Source: Aquabacterium fontiphilum (GTDB taxonomy: Bacteria; Pseudomonadota; Gammaproteobacteria; Burkholderiales; Burkholderiaceae_C). From it: a stretch of 64,000 bases of DNA. The stretch is from assembly GCF_009909205.1 (NCBI RefSeq), contig NZ_JAAAPN010000005.1:148847-212846 (forward strand), read 5' to 3'. How positions within the stretch are numbered: position 1 is the first letter of the stretch; every line of letters starts with the position of its first letter. The notes below the pieces were generated by a model. The model worked only from the letters and a program-made list of their open reading frames with translations. It was not told where the DNA came from and made no database searches. Positions 47,196 through 57,926 of the stretch are shown one piece after another. The position numbers were made by a program, and so were the translations under genes.

Positions 47196-48511
47196 GCGCC
47201 GTCTCCGCGCTTGCCGCGGGGCGTGGCGGGATTGACCTCGCCGCGCAAGAAGAGGCGCGCCAATGAGGCCGCCACCTCGGGGCGGTGACGGGCGTCGGCG
47301 CTGTGCAACTCGGCCAGCGCGCCGTGCAGCATTTTCTGCGTCAGCCCACGCGAGAGGGCGTCGAGCACGGCTTCGACGTCTTCGCCCTTGGCCAGCAGCT
47401 TGCGGGCGCGCGCGATCTCGGCGGCGCGCCAGGCGTCGGCCTGCTGGTGCAGGGCCTGGATCAGCGGCACGGTGGTGCGCTCGTCCAGCCAGTGCACAAA
47501 GCCCTGTACGCCGGTTTCGATGATGGCCTCGGCCTGGGCCACGGCGGCCTGGCGGCGTTCGCCAGCCGTCTGCACCATGGCCGACAGGTCGTCGACGGTG
47601 TAGAGGTAGACGTCGTCGAGCTCGGCCACCTCAGGCTCGATGTCGCGGGGCACGGCCAGGTCGACCATGAAGATGGGGCGGCGCTTGCGGGCCTTGATGG
47701 CGCGCTCGACGGCGCCCAGGCCGATGATGGGCAGCGAGCTGGCGGTGCACGACACCACGATGTCGAACTCGTGCAGGCGGTCAGGCAGTTCCGCCAGGCG
47801 CATGGCCTGGGCACCGAGGTGGGTGGCGAGCTTCTCACCGCGCTCAAGTGTGCGGTTGGCCACGGCCATGGCGCGGGGCGTGCGCGCGGCGAAGTGGGTG
47901 GCGCTCAGCTCGATCATTTCACCGGCGCCCACGAACAGCACCTTGGTGTGGCGCAGGTCTTCAAACAGCTGGCCGGCCAGGCGCACGGCGGCGGCGGCCA
48001 TGCTGATGGAATGCGCGCCGATCTCGGTCGAGGTGCGCACCTCCTTGGCTACGGCGAAGCTGCGCTGGAAGAGCTGGTGCAGCGTGGTGCCGAGCGTGCC
48101 GGCCGAATCGGCCTCGCGCACGGCCTGCTTCATCTGGCCCAGGATCTGCGGCTCGCCCAGCACCATGGAATCCAGCCCGCTGGCGACGCGGAAGGCGTGG
48201 CGCGCCGCGTGGCCGCCTTCGTGAACGTAGGTGTGTCGCATGAGCTCGTCGTGGCTGACATGGCCAATCTGGCTGAGCCAGTCGACGGCGGCGCGCTGCA
48301 GCTCGCGGGCGGGGCCACCCAGGCCGCCGAGGGCGCAGTACAGCTCGGTGCGGTTGCAGGTCGACAGCAGGGCCACTTCGGCGTGCGGCAGGCGCAAACG
48401 CTCGTGCAGGCCCCTCAGCGCAGGGGCCAGTTGATCCACGGCGAACGCAAAGCGGCCGCGCAGGTCAACCGCAGCGGTCGTGTGGTTCAGGCCGAGGGTC
48501 AGGACACTCAT
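47192..48511 (-). CDS. hemA: Glutamyl-tRNA reductase
   Basis: First committed enzyme of C5 haem biosynthesis, reducing glutamyl-tRNA to glutamate-1-semialdehyde; 439 residues. It begins [10 protein letters not shown], and the nucleophile is Cys52 in Ser-Thr-Cys-Asn-Arg-Thr-Glu. Gly-Glu-Pro-Gln-Ile-Leu-Gly-Gln and the NADPH motif Val-Gly-Ala-Gly-Glu-Met are present. A long spinal helix and dimerisation domain follow. First gene of the minus-strand cluster. A TATAAT box lies only nine bases before the ATG, so the message could be leaderless. Confidence 0.96.
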   Translation of the reverse strand: MSVLTLGLNHTTAAVDLRGRFAFAVDQLAPALRGLHERLRLPHAEVALLSTCNRTELYCALGGLGGPARELQRAAVDWLSQIGHVSHDELMRHTYVHEGGHAARHAFRVASGLDSMVLGEPQILGQMKQAVREADSAGTLGTTLHQLFQRSFAVAKEVRTSTEIGAHSISMAAAAVRLAGQLFEDLRHTKVLFVGAGEMIELSATHFAARTPRAMAVANRTLERGEKLATHLGAQAMRLAELPDRLHEFDIVVSCTASSLPIIGLGAVERAIKARKRRPIFMVDLAVPRDIEPEVAELDDVYLYTVDDLSAMVQTAGERRQAAVAQAEAIIETGVQGFVHWLDERTTVPLIQALHQQADAWRAAEIARARKLLAKGEDVEAVLDALSRGLTQKMLHGALAELHSADARHRPEVAASLARLFLRGEVNPATPRGKRGDGA

Positions 48512-48519
48512 GGGGCGAG

Positions 48520-48525
48520 ATTATA
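48520..48525 (-). promoter_or_regulatory. TATAAT box just upstream of hemA
   Basis: A perfect minus-strand -10 hexamer (plus-strand ATTATA) sits nine bases before the hemA ATG, in a 46-base divergent gap. No good -35 is visible at 16-18 bases. On the plus strand the same patch reads TATAAA (48522-48527) and could serve the small membrane-protein gene. If used for hemA, the transcript would begin at or next to the start codon. Confidence 0.35.
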
Positions 48526-48557
48526 AAATCCGGGGTTTTCCCCCGCAGAAAGCAGCC

Positions 48558-48836
48558 GTGGGTTTTCTGGATCTGCTGAACCATCTGGTGAATTTTGTCC
48601 TGCCGGCGCTGGCCATGGCGGTGCTGGTGCCCTCGCTGGCGCGGCTGGTCTGGTGGCGGCTGCTCAAGCCTGTGGCTTGGTGGCTGCAGGTTCGATTGGC
48701 CGCAGCCGTGAACCTGGCCGTCTGGGTGGCGGGGCTGGCGCTGTTGGGACGCGACGGGGCGATGTACAGCTACGCGGCTCTGGTGGTCGCGTCGGCGCTG
48801 ACCGTCTGGTGGACGGGCCTGCGCGGCAAGGCCTGA
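48558..48836 (+). CDS. Small conserved-looking membrane protein
   Basis: Unrecognised inner-membrane protein of 92 residues with three hydrophobic segments (about 7-27, 45-62 and 68-86) separated by Arg/Lys/Trp-containing loops (Val-Trp-Trp-Arg-Leu-Leu-Lys). The start is taken as GTG at 48558 with a weak GAAAG upstream, giving Val(Met)-Gly-Phe-Leu-Asp-Leu-Leu-Asn-His. An in-frame ATG at 48510 would overlap the hemA start. It ends 11 bases before queE on the same strand, so cotranscription is likely. Small proteins of this kind are found beside hemA in related genomes, as far as I recall, but no role is known. Confidence 0.65.
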   Translation: MGFLDLLNHLVNFVLPALAMAVLVPSLARLVWWRLLKPVAWWLQVRLAAAVNLAVWVAGLALLGRDGAMYSYAALVVASALTVWWTGLRGKA

Positions 48837-48847
48837 ATGGAATCGGC

Positions 48848-49510
48848 ATGACCTACAGCGTCAAGGAAATCTTCTACACCCTGCAAGGCGAGGGCACGCA
48901 TGCCGGTCGCCCGGCCGTGTTCTGCCGTTTTGCCGGCTGCAACCTGTGGAGCGGCCGCGAGGCCGACCGGGCCTCGGCCACCTGCCGCTTCTGCGACACC
49001 GATTTCGTCGGCACCGATGGCATGGGCGGCGGCAAGTTCGAGCAGGCCCAGGCCCTGGCCGAGCGCATCGCCGCGTTCTGGCCAACGACCGAAGCCGGCG
49101 GCCAGGGGCGGCGCTTCGTCGTGCTGACGGGTGGCGAGCCGCTGCTGCAGGTCGACGAGCCGCTGATCGATGCGCTGCATGCGCAGGGCTTCGAGATCGC
49201 GGTCGAGACCAATGGCACGGTGGCCGCGCCGGCGGGGCTGGACTGGATCTGCGTGAGCCCCAAGGCGGGTGCACCGCTGGTGCAGCGCAGCGGTCACGAG
49301 CTGAAGGTGGTGGTGCCGCAGGCGGGGTTCACCGCGCTGGAGCTGTCTGCTTTCGAGCAGATGGATTTCCGCCAATGGCGGGTGCAGCCCATGGACAGCG
49401 CCGATCCGGCCGCCCGCCAGGCGGCGACCGACTGGGCCATCCAGTGGTGCCTGGACCATCCACGCTGGATGCTCAGCGTGCAGACACACAAGAACCTGGG
49501 CATACGCTGA
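48848..49510 (+). CDS. queE: 7-carboxy-7-deazaguanine synthase
   Basis: Radical SAM enzyme of 220 residues forming the 7-deazaguanine ring on the way to queuosine. It begins Tyr-Ser-Val-Lys-Glu-Ile-Phe-Tyr-Thr-Leu-Gln-Gly-Glu-Gly. The cluster cysteines are Cys31, Cys46 and Cys49, a Cys-x14-Cys-x2-Cys arrangement (Cys-Arg-Phe-Cys-Asp-Thr-Asp-Phe) that matches the extended-loop QueE clade known from Burkholderia, not the Cys-x3-Cys-x2-Cys of most radical SAM proteins. Leu-Thr-Gly-Gly-Glu-Pro-Leu-Leu-Gln follows. The ATG at 48848 matches the family start. queD follows 41 bases later. Confidence 0.95.
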   Translation: MTYSVKEIFYTLQGEGTHAGRPAVFCRFAGCNLWSGREADRASATCRFCDTDFVGTDGMGGGKFEQAQALAERIAAFWPTTEAGGQGRRFVVLTGGEPLLQVDEPLIDALHAQGFEIAVETNGTVAAPAGLDWICVSPKAGAPLVQRSGHELKVVVPQAGFTALELSAFEQMDFRQWRVQPMDSADPAARQAATDWAIQWCLDHPRWMLSVQTHKNLGIR

Positions 49511-49551
49511 GCGCCCGGACCGTGGGCGCACCGCGCCCCTGAGGAAGCACC

Positions 49552-49923
49552 ATGTTTGAACTGAGCCAGACCTTTACGTTCGATGCCGCGCACACGCTCA
49601 AGCGCCAGGTCTCGCCTGAAGAAGCGGCGGGCAGCCGCCGCATCCACGGCCACACCTACACGGCGGAGGTCATCGTGGCGGGCGACCGCCAGCCCGACTC
49701 GGGCATGGTCGTGGACCTGGCCGTGTTGCGCGAGGTGATTGCCGGCATCCGCAGCCAGCTGGATCACCACTTCCTGGACGAGGTGGCCGGCCTGGGCGCC
49801 CCCACGCTGGAGAACCTGTGCGTGTTCATCTACGCGCAGGCCCGCCAGGCACTGCCGCAGGTGGCGGCCGTGTCGGTCTCGCGTGCGGCCGGCGACCGCT
49901 GCACCTACCGGCCCCGGGCCTGA
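49552..49923 (+). CDS. queD: 6-carboxytetrahydropterin synthase-like protein, Cys-to-Ser variant
   Basis: Tetrahydropterin synthase-fold protein of 123 residues, expected to make 6-carboxytetrahydropterin for queuosine synthesis. Zinc histidines are His14 (Asp-Ala-Ala-His) and His32/His34 (Ile-His-Gly-His). Asp-His-His-Phe-Leu-Asp and Pro-Thr-Leu-Glu-Asn-Leu are conserved. In E. coli QueD the catalytic cysteine lies four residues before His-Gly-His; here that position is Ser28 (Gly-Ser-Arg-Arg-Ile-His). I believe other Burkholderiales share this Ser-Arg-Arg-Ile-His-Gly-His form, so it is probably a lineage variant with altered chemistry. It sits next to queE, which supports the role. The bioA ATG follows six bases after the stop. 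Confidence 0.88.
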   Translation: MFELSQTFTFDAAHTLKRQVSPEEAAGSRRIHGHTYTAEVIVAGDRQPDSGMVVDLAVLREVIAGIRSQLDHHFLDEVAGLGAPTLENLCVFIYAQARQALPQVAAVSVSRAAGDRCTYRPRA

Positions 49924-49928
49924 GCACG

Positions 49929-51329
49929 ATGGCGGCGAACTGGTCCGCGCGCAGCCGCCAGGCTGTCTGGCATCCGTGCACGCAGATGAAGCGGCACGAG
50001 ACTGTGCCCCCGCGCGCCATCGTGGCCGCCGAGGGCCCGTGGCTGATCGATGACCAGGGCCACCGCATCCTCGATGCGGTGAGTTCGTGGTGGGTCAACC
50101 TGTTCGGCCACAACTTCGCGCCGATCCGCGAGGCCATCACCGACCAGATCGGTCGGGTGGACCACATCATGCTGGCCGGCCTCACGCACCCGCCGGTGGT
50201 CGAGCTGTCCGAGCGGCTGGGGGCGCTGACGGGCCTGGGCCACGCCTTCTACGCCAGTGACGGCGCCAGTGCCACCGAGATCGCGCTGAAGATGAGTGCC
50301 CACAGCTGGCGCAACCGCGGCCGGCCGGGCAAGAGCCGGTTCATCGGCTTGCAGGGTGGCTACCACGGCGAAACGGTGGGCGCGCTGTCGGTGACCGACA
50401 TCCCGCTGTTTCGCGAGGCGTATGCGCCGCTGTTGCGGCTGAGTGCCACGCTGCCGTCGCCCGATCCGCGCCAGGCCGCGCCAGGCGTGTCGGCCGAGGC
50501 CCACCTGCAGCAGGCCATCGCCGCACTCGAAGCCCATCTGGCCGAACACCACGCGTCGATCGCCGCCCTCATCCTCGAGCCCTTGGTGCAGGGCGCGGCG
50601 GGCATGGCGATGTATGACCCTGCCTACCTGGTGGCCGTGCGCGCGCTGTGCGACCGCTACGAGGTGCACTGGATTGCCGACGAGATCGCAGTGGGCTTTG
50701 GCCGCACCGGCACGCTGTTCGCGCATCAGCAGGCCGTGCAGCCCGATGGCCACCCCGTGCGGCCCGACTTCATCTGCCTGAGCAAGGGGCTGACGGGTGG
50801 CGTGCTGCCGCTGTCGGTCGTGCTGACCACCGATGCGGTCTACCAGGCCTTCTGGGATGACCGTGTGGCCCATGGCTTTCTGCATTCGCACTCCTACACC
50901 GGCAACCCGCTGGCCTGCCGCGCGGCGCTGGCAGTGCTGGACACGTTTGATGCACGCGATGCGGACGGCCTGGACGTGCTGGCGCGCAACCGCGTGGCGG
51001 CGGCGCGCTTTGGCGAGCTGGTCGCGCCGCTGACGGCGCACCCGCGCGTGAAAGCCGCCCGCCACATCGGCATGATCTGGGCCTGGGACATCGACACCGA
51101 TGACCCGCTGTTTGCGGCCCGCTACCACCAGGCTGCGCTGGACGCGGGGCTGCTGCTGCGCCCGATTGGCCACACGCTGTACACGATGCCGCCTTATGTG
51201 TTGAGCGAGGCCGATCAGCGGCATCTGGCGCAGGGCATGCTGGCGGTGCTGGACCAGGTGCTCGCGCAGGCGCCGCAGATGTCCGCCCCGAGCCAAGCCG
51301 GCGGCGACACCGGCTTGCGCATGGCCTGA
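49929..51329 (+). CDS. bioA: Adenosylmethionine-8-amino-7-oxononanoate aminotransferase
   Basis: PLP enzyme of 466 residues making 7,8-diaminopelargonic acid in biotin synthesis. It begins Trp-x-Pro-Cys-Thr-Gln-Met-Lys, shows Val-Ser-Ser-Trp-Trp-Val-Asn-Leu-Phe-Gly-His and Gln-Gly-Gly-Tyr-His-Gly-Glu-Thr, and Asp-Glu-Ile-Ala-Val-Gly-Phe-Gly-Arg-Thr-Gly. The PLP lysine is Lys286 in Leu-Ser-Lys-Gly-Leu-Thr-Gly-Gly. The ATG at 49929 directly follows the queD stop; the longer frame from 49818 lies inside queD. The protein ends in a Ser/Gly-rich tail about 30 residues longer than usual. bioD follows after 62 bases. Confidence 0.95.
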   Translation: MAANWSARSRQAVWHPCTQMKRHETVPPRAIVAAEGPWLIDDQGHRILDAVSSWWVNLFGHNFAPIREAITDQIGRVDHIMLAGLTHPPVVELSERLGALTGLGHAFYASDGASATEIALKMSAHSWRNRGRPGKSRFIGLQGGYHGETVGALSVTDIPLFREAYAPLLRLSATLPSPDPRQAAPGVSAEAHLQQAIAALEAHLAEHHASIAALILEPLVQGAAGMAMYDPAYLVAVRALCDRYEVHWIADEIAVGFGRTGTLFAHQQAVQPDGHPVRPDFICLSKGLTGGVLPLSVVLTTDAVYQAFWDDRVAHGFLHSHSYTGNPLACRAALAVLDTFDARDADGLDVLARNRVAAARFGELVAPLTAHPRVKAARHIGMIWAWDIDTDDPLFAARYHQAALDAGLLLRPIGHTLYTMPPYVLSEADQRHLAQGMLAVLDQVLAQAPQMSAPSQAGGDTGLRMA

Positions 51330-51391
51330 GCTTGAGGCGTTGTGCCGTTGCCCCGACTTGATGTTGACCTGAACTCAGCTGCCGACCGACC

Positions 51392-52102
51392 ATGACTCTG
51401 GCTTACTTCGTCACTGGAACCGACACCGGCGTGGGCAAGACGCGCGCTACCTGTGCGCTGTTGCATGCGCTGCGCCGCGCCGGTCACGCCCGTGTGGTGG
51501 GCATGAAACCCGTGGCGGCCGGTTGCGACTGGGTGGCCGCGGCAGAACACGGTGCGGGACACTGGCTGAACGAGGACGTGGTCGCATTGCGTGCGGCCGG
51601 CTCGTTGGCCGTGCCGCCGGCCTTCGACAATCCCTATGCCCTGCCCGATGCGGTCTCGCCCCACATTGCCGCTCGCAATGCAGGCGTGCGCGTGGACCTC
51701 GGCCATCTGGAGGCCAGCTTTCACGCGCTGCGCCAGCATGCGGACGCGGTGGTGGTCGAGGGCGCCGGCGGCTTCATCGTGCCCTTGGCCGACGCCGACG
51801 ACGAATGGCTCACCACGGCCGATCTGGCCCAGCGGCTGCGCCTGCCGGTCATCCTGGTGGTGGGCTTGCGCCTAGGCTGTCTCAACCACGCGCTGCTGAC
51901 CCAGGAGGCCATCGCCGCGCGCGGCTTGACGCTGGCGGGCTGGGTGGCCAACCTGGTCGACCCCGCCATGCCCGAACAAGAAGCCAACGTGGCCACGCTG
52001 CAGCGCCGCCTGCACGCGCCCATGCTGGCGCGGTGGGGTCATGACCCCCACGCGGATGCGGCAGACCTCGCGCTTCAGCTGCCGGGTCAATCCGTCATGT
52101 AG
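51392..52102 (+). CDS. bioD: Dethiobiotin synthetase
   Basis: ATP-dependent carboxylase of 236 residues closing the ureido ring of dethiobiotin. The N-terminal P-loop is Phe-Val-Thr-Gly-Thr-Asp-Thr-Gly-Val-Gly-Lys-Thr; Met-Lys-Pro-Val-Ala-Ala-Gly and Val-Val-Glu-Gly-Ala-Gly-Gly are the substrate and metal motifs. It is downstream of bioA, while bioF lies 6.8 kb further on and bioB is not in the window. Its 3' end overlaps the converging solute-binding protein gene by 16 bases. Confidence 0.95.
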   Translation: MTLAYFVTGTDTGVGKTRATCALLHALRRAGHARVVGMKPVAAGCDWVAAAEHGAGHWLNEDVVALRAAGSLAVPPAFDNPYALPDAVSPHIAARNAGVRVDLGHLEASFHALRQHADAVVVEGAGGFIVPLADADDEWLTTADLAQRLRLPVILVVGLRLGCLNHALLTQEAIAARGLTLAGWVANLVDPAMPEQEANVATLQRRLHAPMLARWGHDPHADAADLALQLPGQSVM

Positions 52103-53415
52103 CCCGCCTCGCGCACCTTGCGTTCGGCCACCGCCTGCGCCCGCGTGAGCACCTCGTCCACGCGCGGCGGCGCGGTCTGCAACAGTTCGGCCACGAGCTG
52201 GCCCACGGCCGTGCCGATGGACTGGAACTCGGGGATGCCCACCCACTGGATGCCCACATAAGGTGAGGGCGGCTCGGTGGGCCGGTTCTGATCGGCCAGC
52301 ATGATGGCCTCGCGCTCGATGGCCGCGTGCGGATTGGCCATGCGGTAGGCCGGCTGGGCGTAGGTGGATTCGCGCGTGCCGGGTGGCACCGCGTGCCAGC
52401 CCACCTCGCGCGCCACCAGCGCGACATAAGCCGGTGAACTGGCCCACTCGGCAAAGCGCTGGGCCAGCTCGGGCTGACGCGAGCCGGCGGGAATGGCCAG
52501 CGACCAGGTCCACAGCCAGCGCGCTCCACGCGCCGTGCTTGCCACGGGCGCATGCAGAAAGGCCACCTGGCCGGCCACGCGCGATTCATTGCCCCGGCTG
52601 ACGAAGTTGCCGGCCACCGTGGCGTCCACCCACATGGCGCAGCGGCCGGCAGAGAACAGCGCCAGGTTCTCGTTGTAGCCATTGGCCACTGCGGCAGGGG
52701 GACCATGTCGGCGCAGCAGGTCGCTGTACAGCGTCAGCGCCCGGCGCCAGGCCGGGCTGGTCAACTGCGGTTGCCACTTGGTGTCGAACCATTGTCCACC
52801 ATGGGTGTTCACCATGGTCGAGACCAGCGCCATGTTCTGCCCCCAGCCGGGCTTGCCGCGCAGGCAGATGCCGGCCACGCCGCGCTGCGGGTCATGCAGG
52901 CGGCGGGCCGCCTGGGCAACCTGTTCCCATGTGGGGTGCAGGGGCAAGGTCATGCCCGCGGCGGCCAGCAGATCGGTGCGCACCATCGTCATGCTGCTCT
53001 CGCCATAGAAGGGCAGCGCATACAGCTTGCCGCCTTGCGTGAGCGCGTCGCGCACCGGGGGCAGCAGGTCGTCCGTCGCGTAGCCGGCGCTGGGTGTGAT
53101 GGGGCGCAGCCAGCCGCGGCCGCTCCACACCTTGGCCTCGTAGCTGCCCACCGTCAGCAGGTCGAAGCGACCGCCGCGGGTGGCCACGTCGCGCGTGACC
53201 TGCTGGCGCAGCCGGTCTTCGTCCAGCGTCACCCAGCGTACGCGCACACCCGGGTGCAGCCGCTCGAAATGCGGCGTCATCCGTTGCAGCGTGAGCATGT
53301 GCCCGTTGTTGACCGTGGCGATCACCAGATCGCGCGCCAGCGCCGACGTTGCGGTGCCCAACAGCCACACCACCACACCGACGAACCAGGGGCGGGGCCA
53401 GCGTGTGTGCGCCAT
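52087..53415 (-). CDS. ABC transporter solute-binding protein, family 1 (orphan)
   Basis: Periplasmic binding protein of 442 residues, of the sugar/polyol type (SmoE/MalE-like). A signal peptide (about 1-28, ending Ser-Ala-Leu-Ala) precedes Leu-Val-Ile-Ala-Thr-Val-Asn-Asn-Gly-His and Phe-Glu-Arg-Leu-His-Pro-Gly-Val-Arg-Val-Arg-Trp. It also shows Tyr-Ala-Leu-Pro-Phe-Tyr-Gly-Glu-Ser-Ser-Met and Gly-Arg-Cys-Ala-Met-Trp-Val-Asp-Ala-Thr. No permease or ATPase gene is adjacent, unlike complete sugar operons. The divergent neighbour, 111 bases away, is a hybrid histidine kinase with a periplasmic sensor domain, so a sensing rather than transport role is possible. Confidence 0.87.
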   Translation of the reverse strand: MAHTRWPRPWFVGVVVWLLGTATSALARDLVIATVNNGHMLTLQRMTPHFERLHPGVRVRWVTLDEDRLRQQVTRDVATRGGRFDLLTVGSYEAKVWSGRGWLRPITPSAGYATDDLLPPVRDALTQGGKLYALPFYGESSMTMVRTDLLAAAGMTLPLHPTWEQVAQAARRLHDPQRGVAGICLRGKPGWGQNMALVSTMVNTHGGQWFDTKWQPQLTSPAWRRALTLYSDLLRRHGPPAAVANGYNENLALFSAGRCAMWVDATVAGNFVSRGNESRVAGQVAFLHAPVASTARGARWLWTWSLAIPAGSRQPELAQRFAEWASSPAYVALVAREVGWHAVPPGTRESTYAQPAYRMANPHAAIEREAIMLADQNRPTEPPSPYVGIQWVGIPEFQSIGTAVGQLVAELLQTAPPRVDEVLTRAQAVAERKVREAGYMTD

Positions 53416-53526
53416 CGTCGCCTTCCGTCAGAATGTGATTTGTTCCATTGCCCATTGAAGGGCATGGATGCACTCTAACGCATGGGACGCCGTGCGCACC
53501 CCCAAACTCAGGATGGCGAAACCGAC

Positions 53527-56016
<2,490 letters not shown>

Positions 56017-56053
56017 TCCAGACGAATCCACCTGCTGTTTGTTGTTTCCTGCC

Positions 56054-57088
56054 ATGCACACCCGTTTCACCGCGCAGTTTGGCGTTCGCCACCCCATCGT
56101 CTTGCCCGGCATGACCTACATTGCCGTGCCGCGGCTGGTGGCCGCGGTGTGCAACGCGGGTGGGCTGGGCATTCTGGCGTCCGGGGCGCTGACGCCCGAA
56201 GGCTGCCGCGATGCCATTCGCGAGATCCGTGCGCTGACCGACAAGCCCTTCGGCGTGGGCTGCAGCCTGATGCTGCCCGGTGCGGCCGAGTGTGCGCGTG
56301 TGGCGCTCGAAGAGCAGGTGCCCGTGATCAACGTGTCCATGGGCAAGGGGGAATGGGTGATCGAGGGTGCACGCCGTTATGGCGGCAAGGTGATCGCCAC
56401 GATCTCGAGTGAGCCCCATGCGCGTTCGGCCATTTCAGCCGGGGTCGACGGCCTGATCGTGACGGGCCACGAGGCGGCAGCCCATGGGGGTGCGGTGTCT
56501 TCGATGGTGTTGATCCCGGCGGTGCGCGACCTGTGCGACTTGCCCATCATCGCCGCCGGTGGGGTGGCCGACGGGCGCGGGCTGGTGGCCGCGCTGGCGC
56601 TCGGGGCCGATGCCGTGGCCATGGGCACACGCTTCGCGGCGTCAGCTGAAAGCCCCGTGCACGCGGCCACCAAACAACTCATCGTGCGCAAGGAAGCCGG
56701 CGAGACGATCTACTCGCCGCATTTCGACAGCTTTCCCTGCCGCGTCATGCACACCGAGGGCGGCCGCCGCTATACGCGTCGACGCCTGAGCCCGCCGGTG
56801 GCCATCACCCGCGCCTTGCGCGCCGCGCGTGAGACCCAGCGGCCCATGGGCGCGCTGGTGCGCGATGTGATGCGGCTGGGCCCACTGGAGGCGGTCAAGG
56901 TGGCCTACTTCGGCGCAGCCACCCTCGCCATGAGAAAAGCCATCCACGAGGGCAACCACGTGGATGGCGTTCAGTTGATAGGCCAGTCTCAGGGCTTGGT
57001 CCACGATGTGGCCGCGGTGGCCGACATCGTGGAGCGGGTGATGCGTCAGGCCCGAGAGGTGGCGACCACGGTGTCCCGGGCCGGCTGA
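56054..57088 (+). CDS. Nitronate monooxygenase-like FMN protein
   Basis: FMN-dependent TIM-barrel enzyme of 344 residues, in the nitronate monooxygenase/FabK-like family. It starts Pro-Ile-Val-Leu-Pro-Gly-Met-Thr-Tyr-Ile-Ala and contains Asn-Ala-Gly-Gly-Leu-Gly-Ile-Leu-Ala-Ser-Gly. The catalytic-loop motif is Val-Thr-Gly-His-Glu-Ala-Ala-Ala-His-Gly-Gly, and the phosphate-binding motif is Ala-Ala-Gly-Gly-Val-Ala-Asp-Gly-Arg-Gly with Gly-Ala-Asp-Ala-Val-Ala-Met-Gly-Thr-Arg-Phe. The first Met of the barrel gives the ATG at 56054; upstream codons overlap the kinase gene. It starts 37 bases after the kinase, so it may be cotranscribed. Whether it oxidises nitronates or reduces enoyl groups cannot be told from sequence. 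Confidence 0.88.
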   Translation: MHTRFTAQFGVRHPIVLPGMTYIAVPRLVAAVCNAGGLGILASGALTPEGCRDAIREIRALTDKPFGVGCSLMLPGAAECARVALEEQVPVINVSMGKGEWVIEGARRYGGKVIATISSEPHARSAISAGVDGLIVTGHEAAAHGGAVSSMVLIPAVRDLCDLPIIAAGGVADGRGLVAALALGADAVAMGTRFAASAESPVHAATKQLIVRKEAGETIYSPHFDSFPCRVMHTEGGRRYTRRRLSPPVAITRALRAARETQRPMGALVRDVMRLGPLEAVKVAYFGAATLAMRKAIHEGNHVDGVQLIGQSQGLVHDVAAVADIVERVMRQAREVATTVSRAG

Positions 57089-57108
57089 CGCATCGTGACG
57101 GCGCTGTC

Positions 57109-57801
57109 TCAGTCGTTCGAGCCGCCCATGCCGAACAGGCTCAGCAGGCTGACGAACATGTTGTAGATCGAGACGAACAGGCTGGTCGTGGCCAGCACGT
57201 AGTTGGTCTCGCCACCGTTGACGATGCGGCTGGTCTCGTAGAGGATCATGCCGCTCATCAGCAGCACGAACATGCCGGAGACAGCCAAGCTCAGCGCGGG
57301 CATCTCGAAGAAAAACGCGCCCAGACCCAGCACGAAGGCCACCAGGATGCCGACGAACAGGAACTTGCCCATGAAGCTGAAATCACGCTTCGTGGTCAGT
57401 GCGATCGCCGACAGGCCCAGGAAGGCCACGGCCGTGGTGCCCATGGCGTTCGTCACGATGGCGCTGCCGTTGGGCAGCGACAGCACCGAGCTCAGGATGG
57501 GGCCGAGCGTGTAGCCCATGAAGCCGGTCAGCGCGAACACCGACAGCACACCCCAGCCGCTGTTGGCCGTCTTGTTGATCAGGAAGCTCAGCCCGAAGAA
57601 ACCCACCAGGGTGAGGATCAGGCCAGGGTGCGGCAGCTTCAACGCCATTGCGGTGCCGGCCACCGCGGCGCTGAACGCCAGGGTGAGCGCCAGCAAGGCG
57701 TAGGTGTTGCGCAGCACGCGCTGGCTGTTTGCTGCGAGGGCCAGACCGCCCCCTGCCGGCATCGGAACGGCGCGGGCGTAAGGACGAGGGTCCACAGACA
57801 T
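57109..57801 (-). CDS. Bax inhibitor-1 / YccA family membrane protein
   Basis: Integral membrane protein of 230 residues with seven hydrophobic helices, of the Bax-inhibitor-1 (TMBIM/YccA/YbhL) family. Family features are the Arg-Asn-Thr-Tyr-Ala-Leu-Leu-Ala-Leu first-helix entry and Gly-Tyr-Thr-Leu-Gly-Pro-Ile near helix 3. The C-terminal Ser-Ile-Tyr-Asn-Met-Phe-Val-Ser-Leu-Leu-Ser-Leu-Phe is also typical. In E. coli YccA is a substrate and modulator of FtsH. The ATG at 57801 has GAAGGAG well placed; a frame to 57927 passes through the promoter region. A strong sigma-70 promoter is visible upstream (57861-57889). Confidence 0.92.
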   Translation of the reverse strand: MSVDPRPYARAVPMPAGGGLALAANSQRVLRNTYALLALTLAFSAAVAGTAMALKLPHPGLILTLVGFFGLSFLINKTANSGWGVLSVFALTGFMGYTLGPILSSVLSLPNGSAIVTNAMGTTAVAFLGLSAIALTTKRDFSFMGKFLFVGILVAFVLGLGAFFFEMPALSLAVSGMFVLLMSGMILYETSRIVNGGETNYVLATTSLFVSIYNMFVSLLSLFGMGGSND

Positions 57802-57860
57802 GGATGACTCCTTCGGTGAAGTGGCGACCATCTGGCCGCCGTGGGATTGACACAGCCCGC

Positions 57861-57889
57861 ACTTTAGGCAACCGCATTGTTCATGTAAA
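57861..57889 (-). promoter_or_regulatory. Sigma-70 promoter of the Bax-inhibitor-1 gene
   Basis: On the minus strand, TTTACA (57884-57889), a 17-base spacer and TAAAGT (57861-57866). This predicts a start near 57854 and a leader of about 50 bases that includes the ribosome site at 57808-57814. Each hexamer is one or two bases from consensus with ideal spacing. Confidence 0.65.
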
Positions 57890-57898
57890 TTCGAATTT
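57887..57898. promoter_or_regulatory. AT-rich palindrome in the divergent nhaR/BI-1 spacer
   Basis: AAATTCGAATTT is a perfect 12-bp palindrome, very AT-rich against this GC-rich background, and it overlaps the -35 box of the leftward promoter. Its place next to a LysR-type regulator gene makes it a candidate operator, possibly for NhaR. Confidence 0.45.
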
Positions 57899-57926
57899 CC
57901 AACCAGGTGATTTCGGGTAAACCGCA

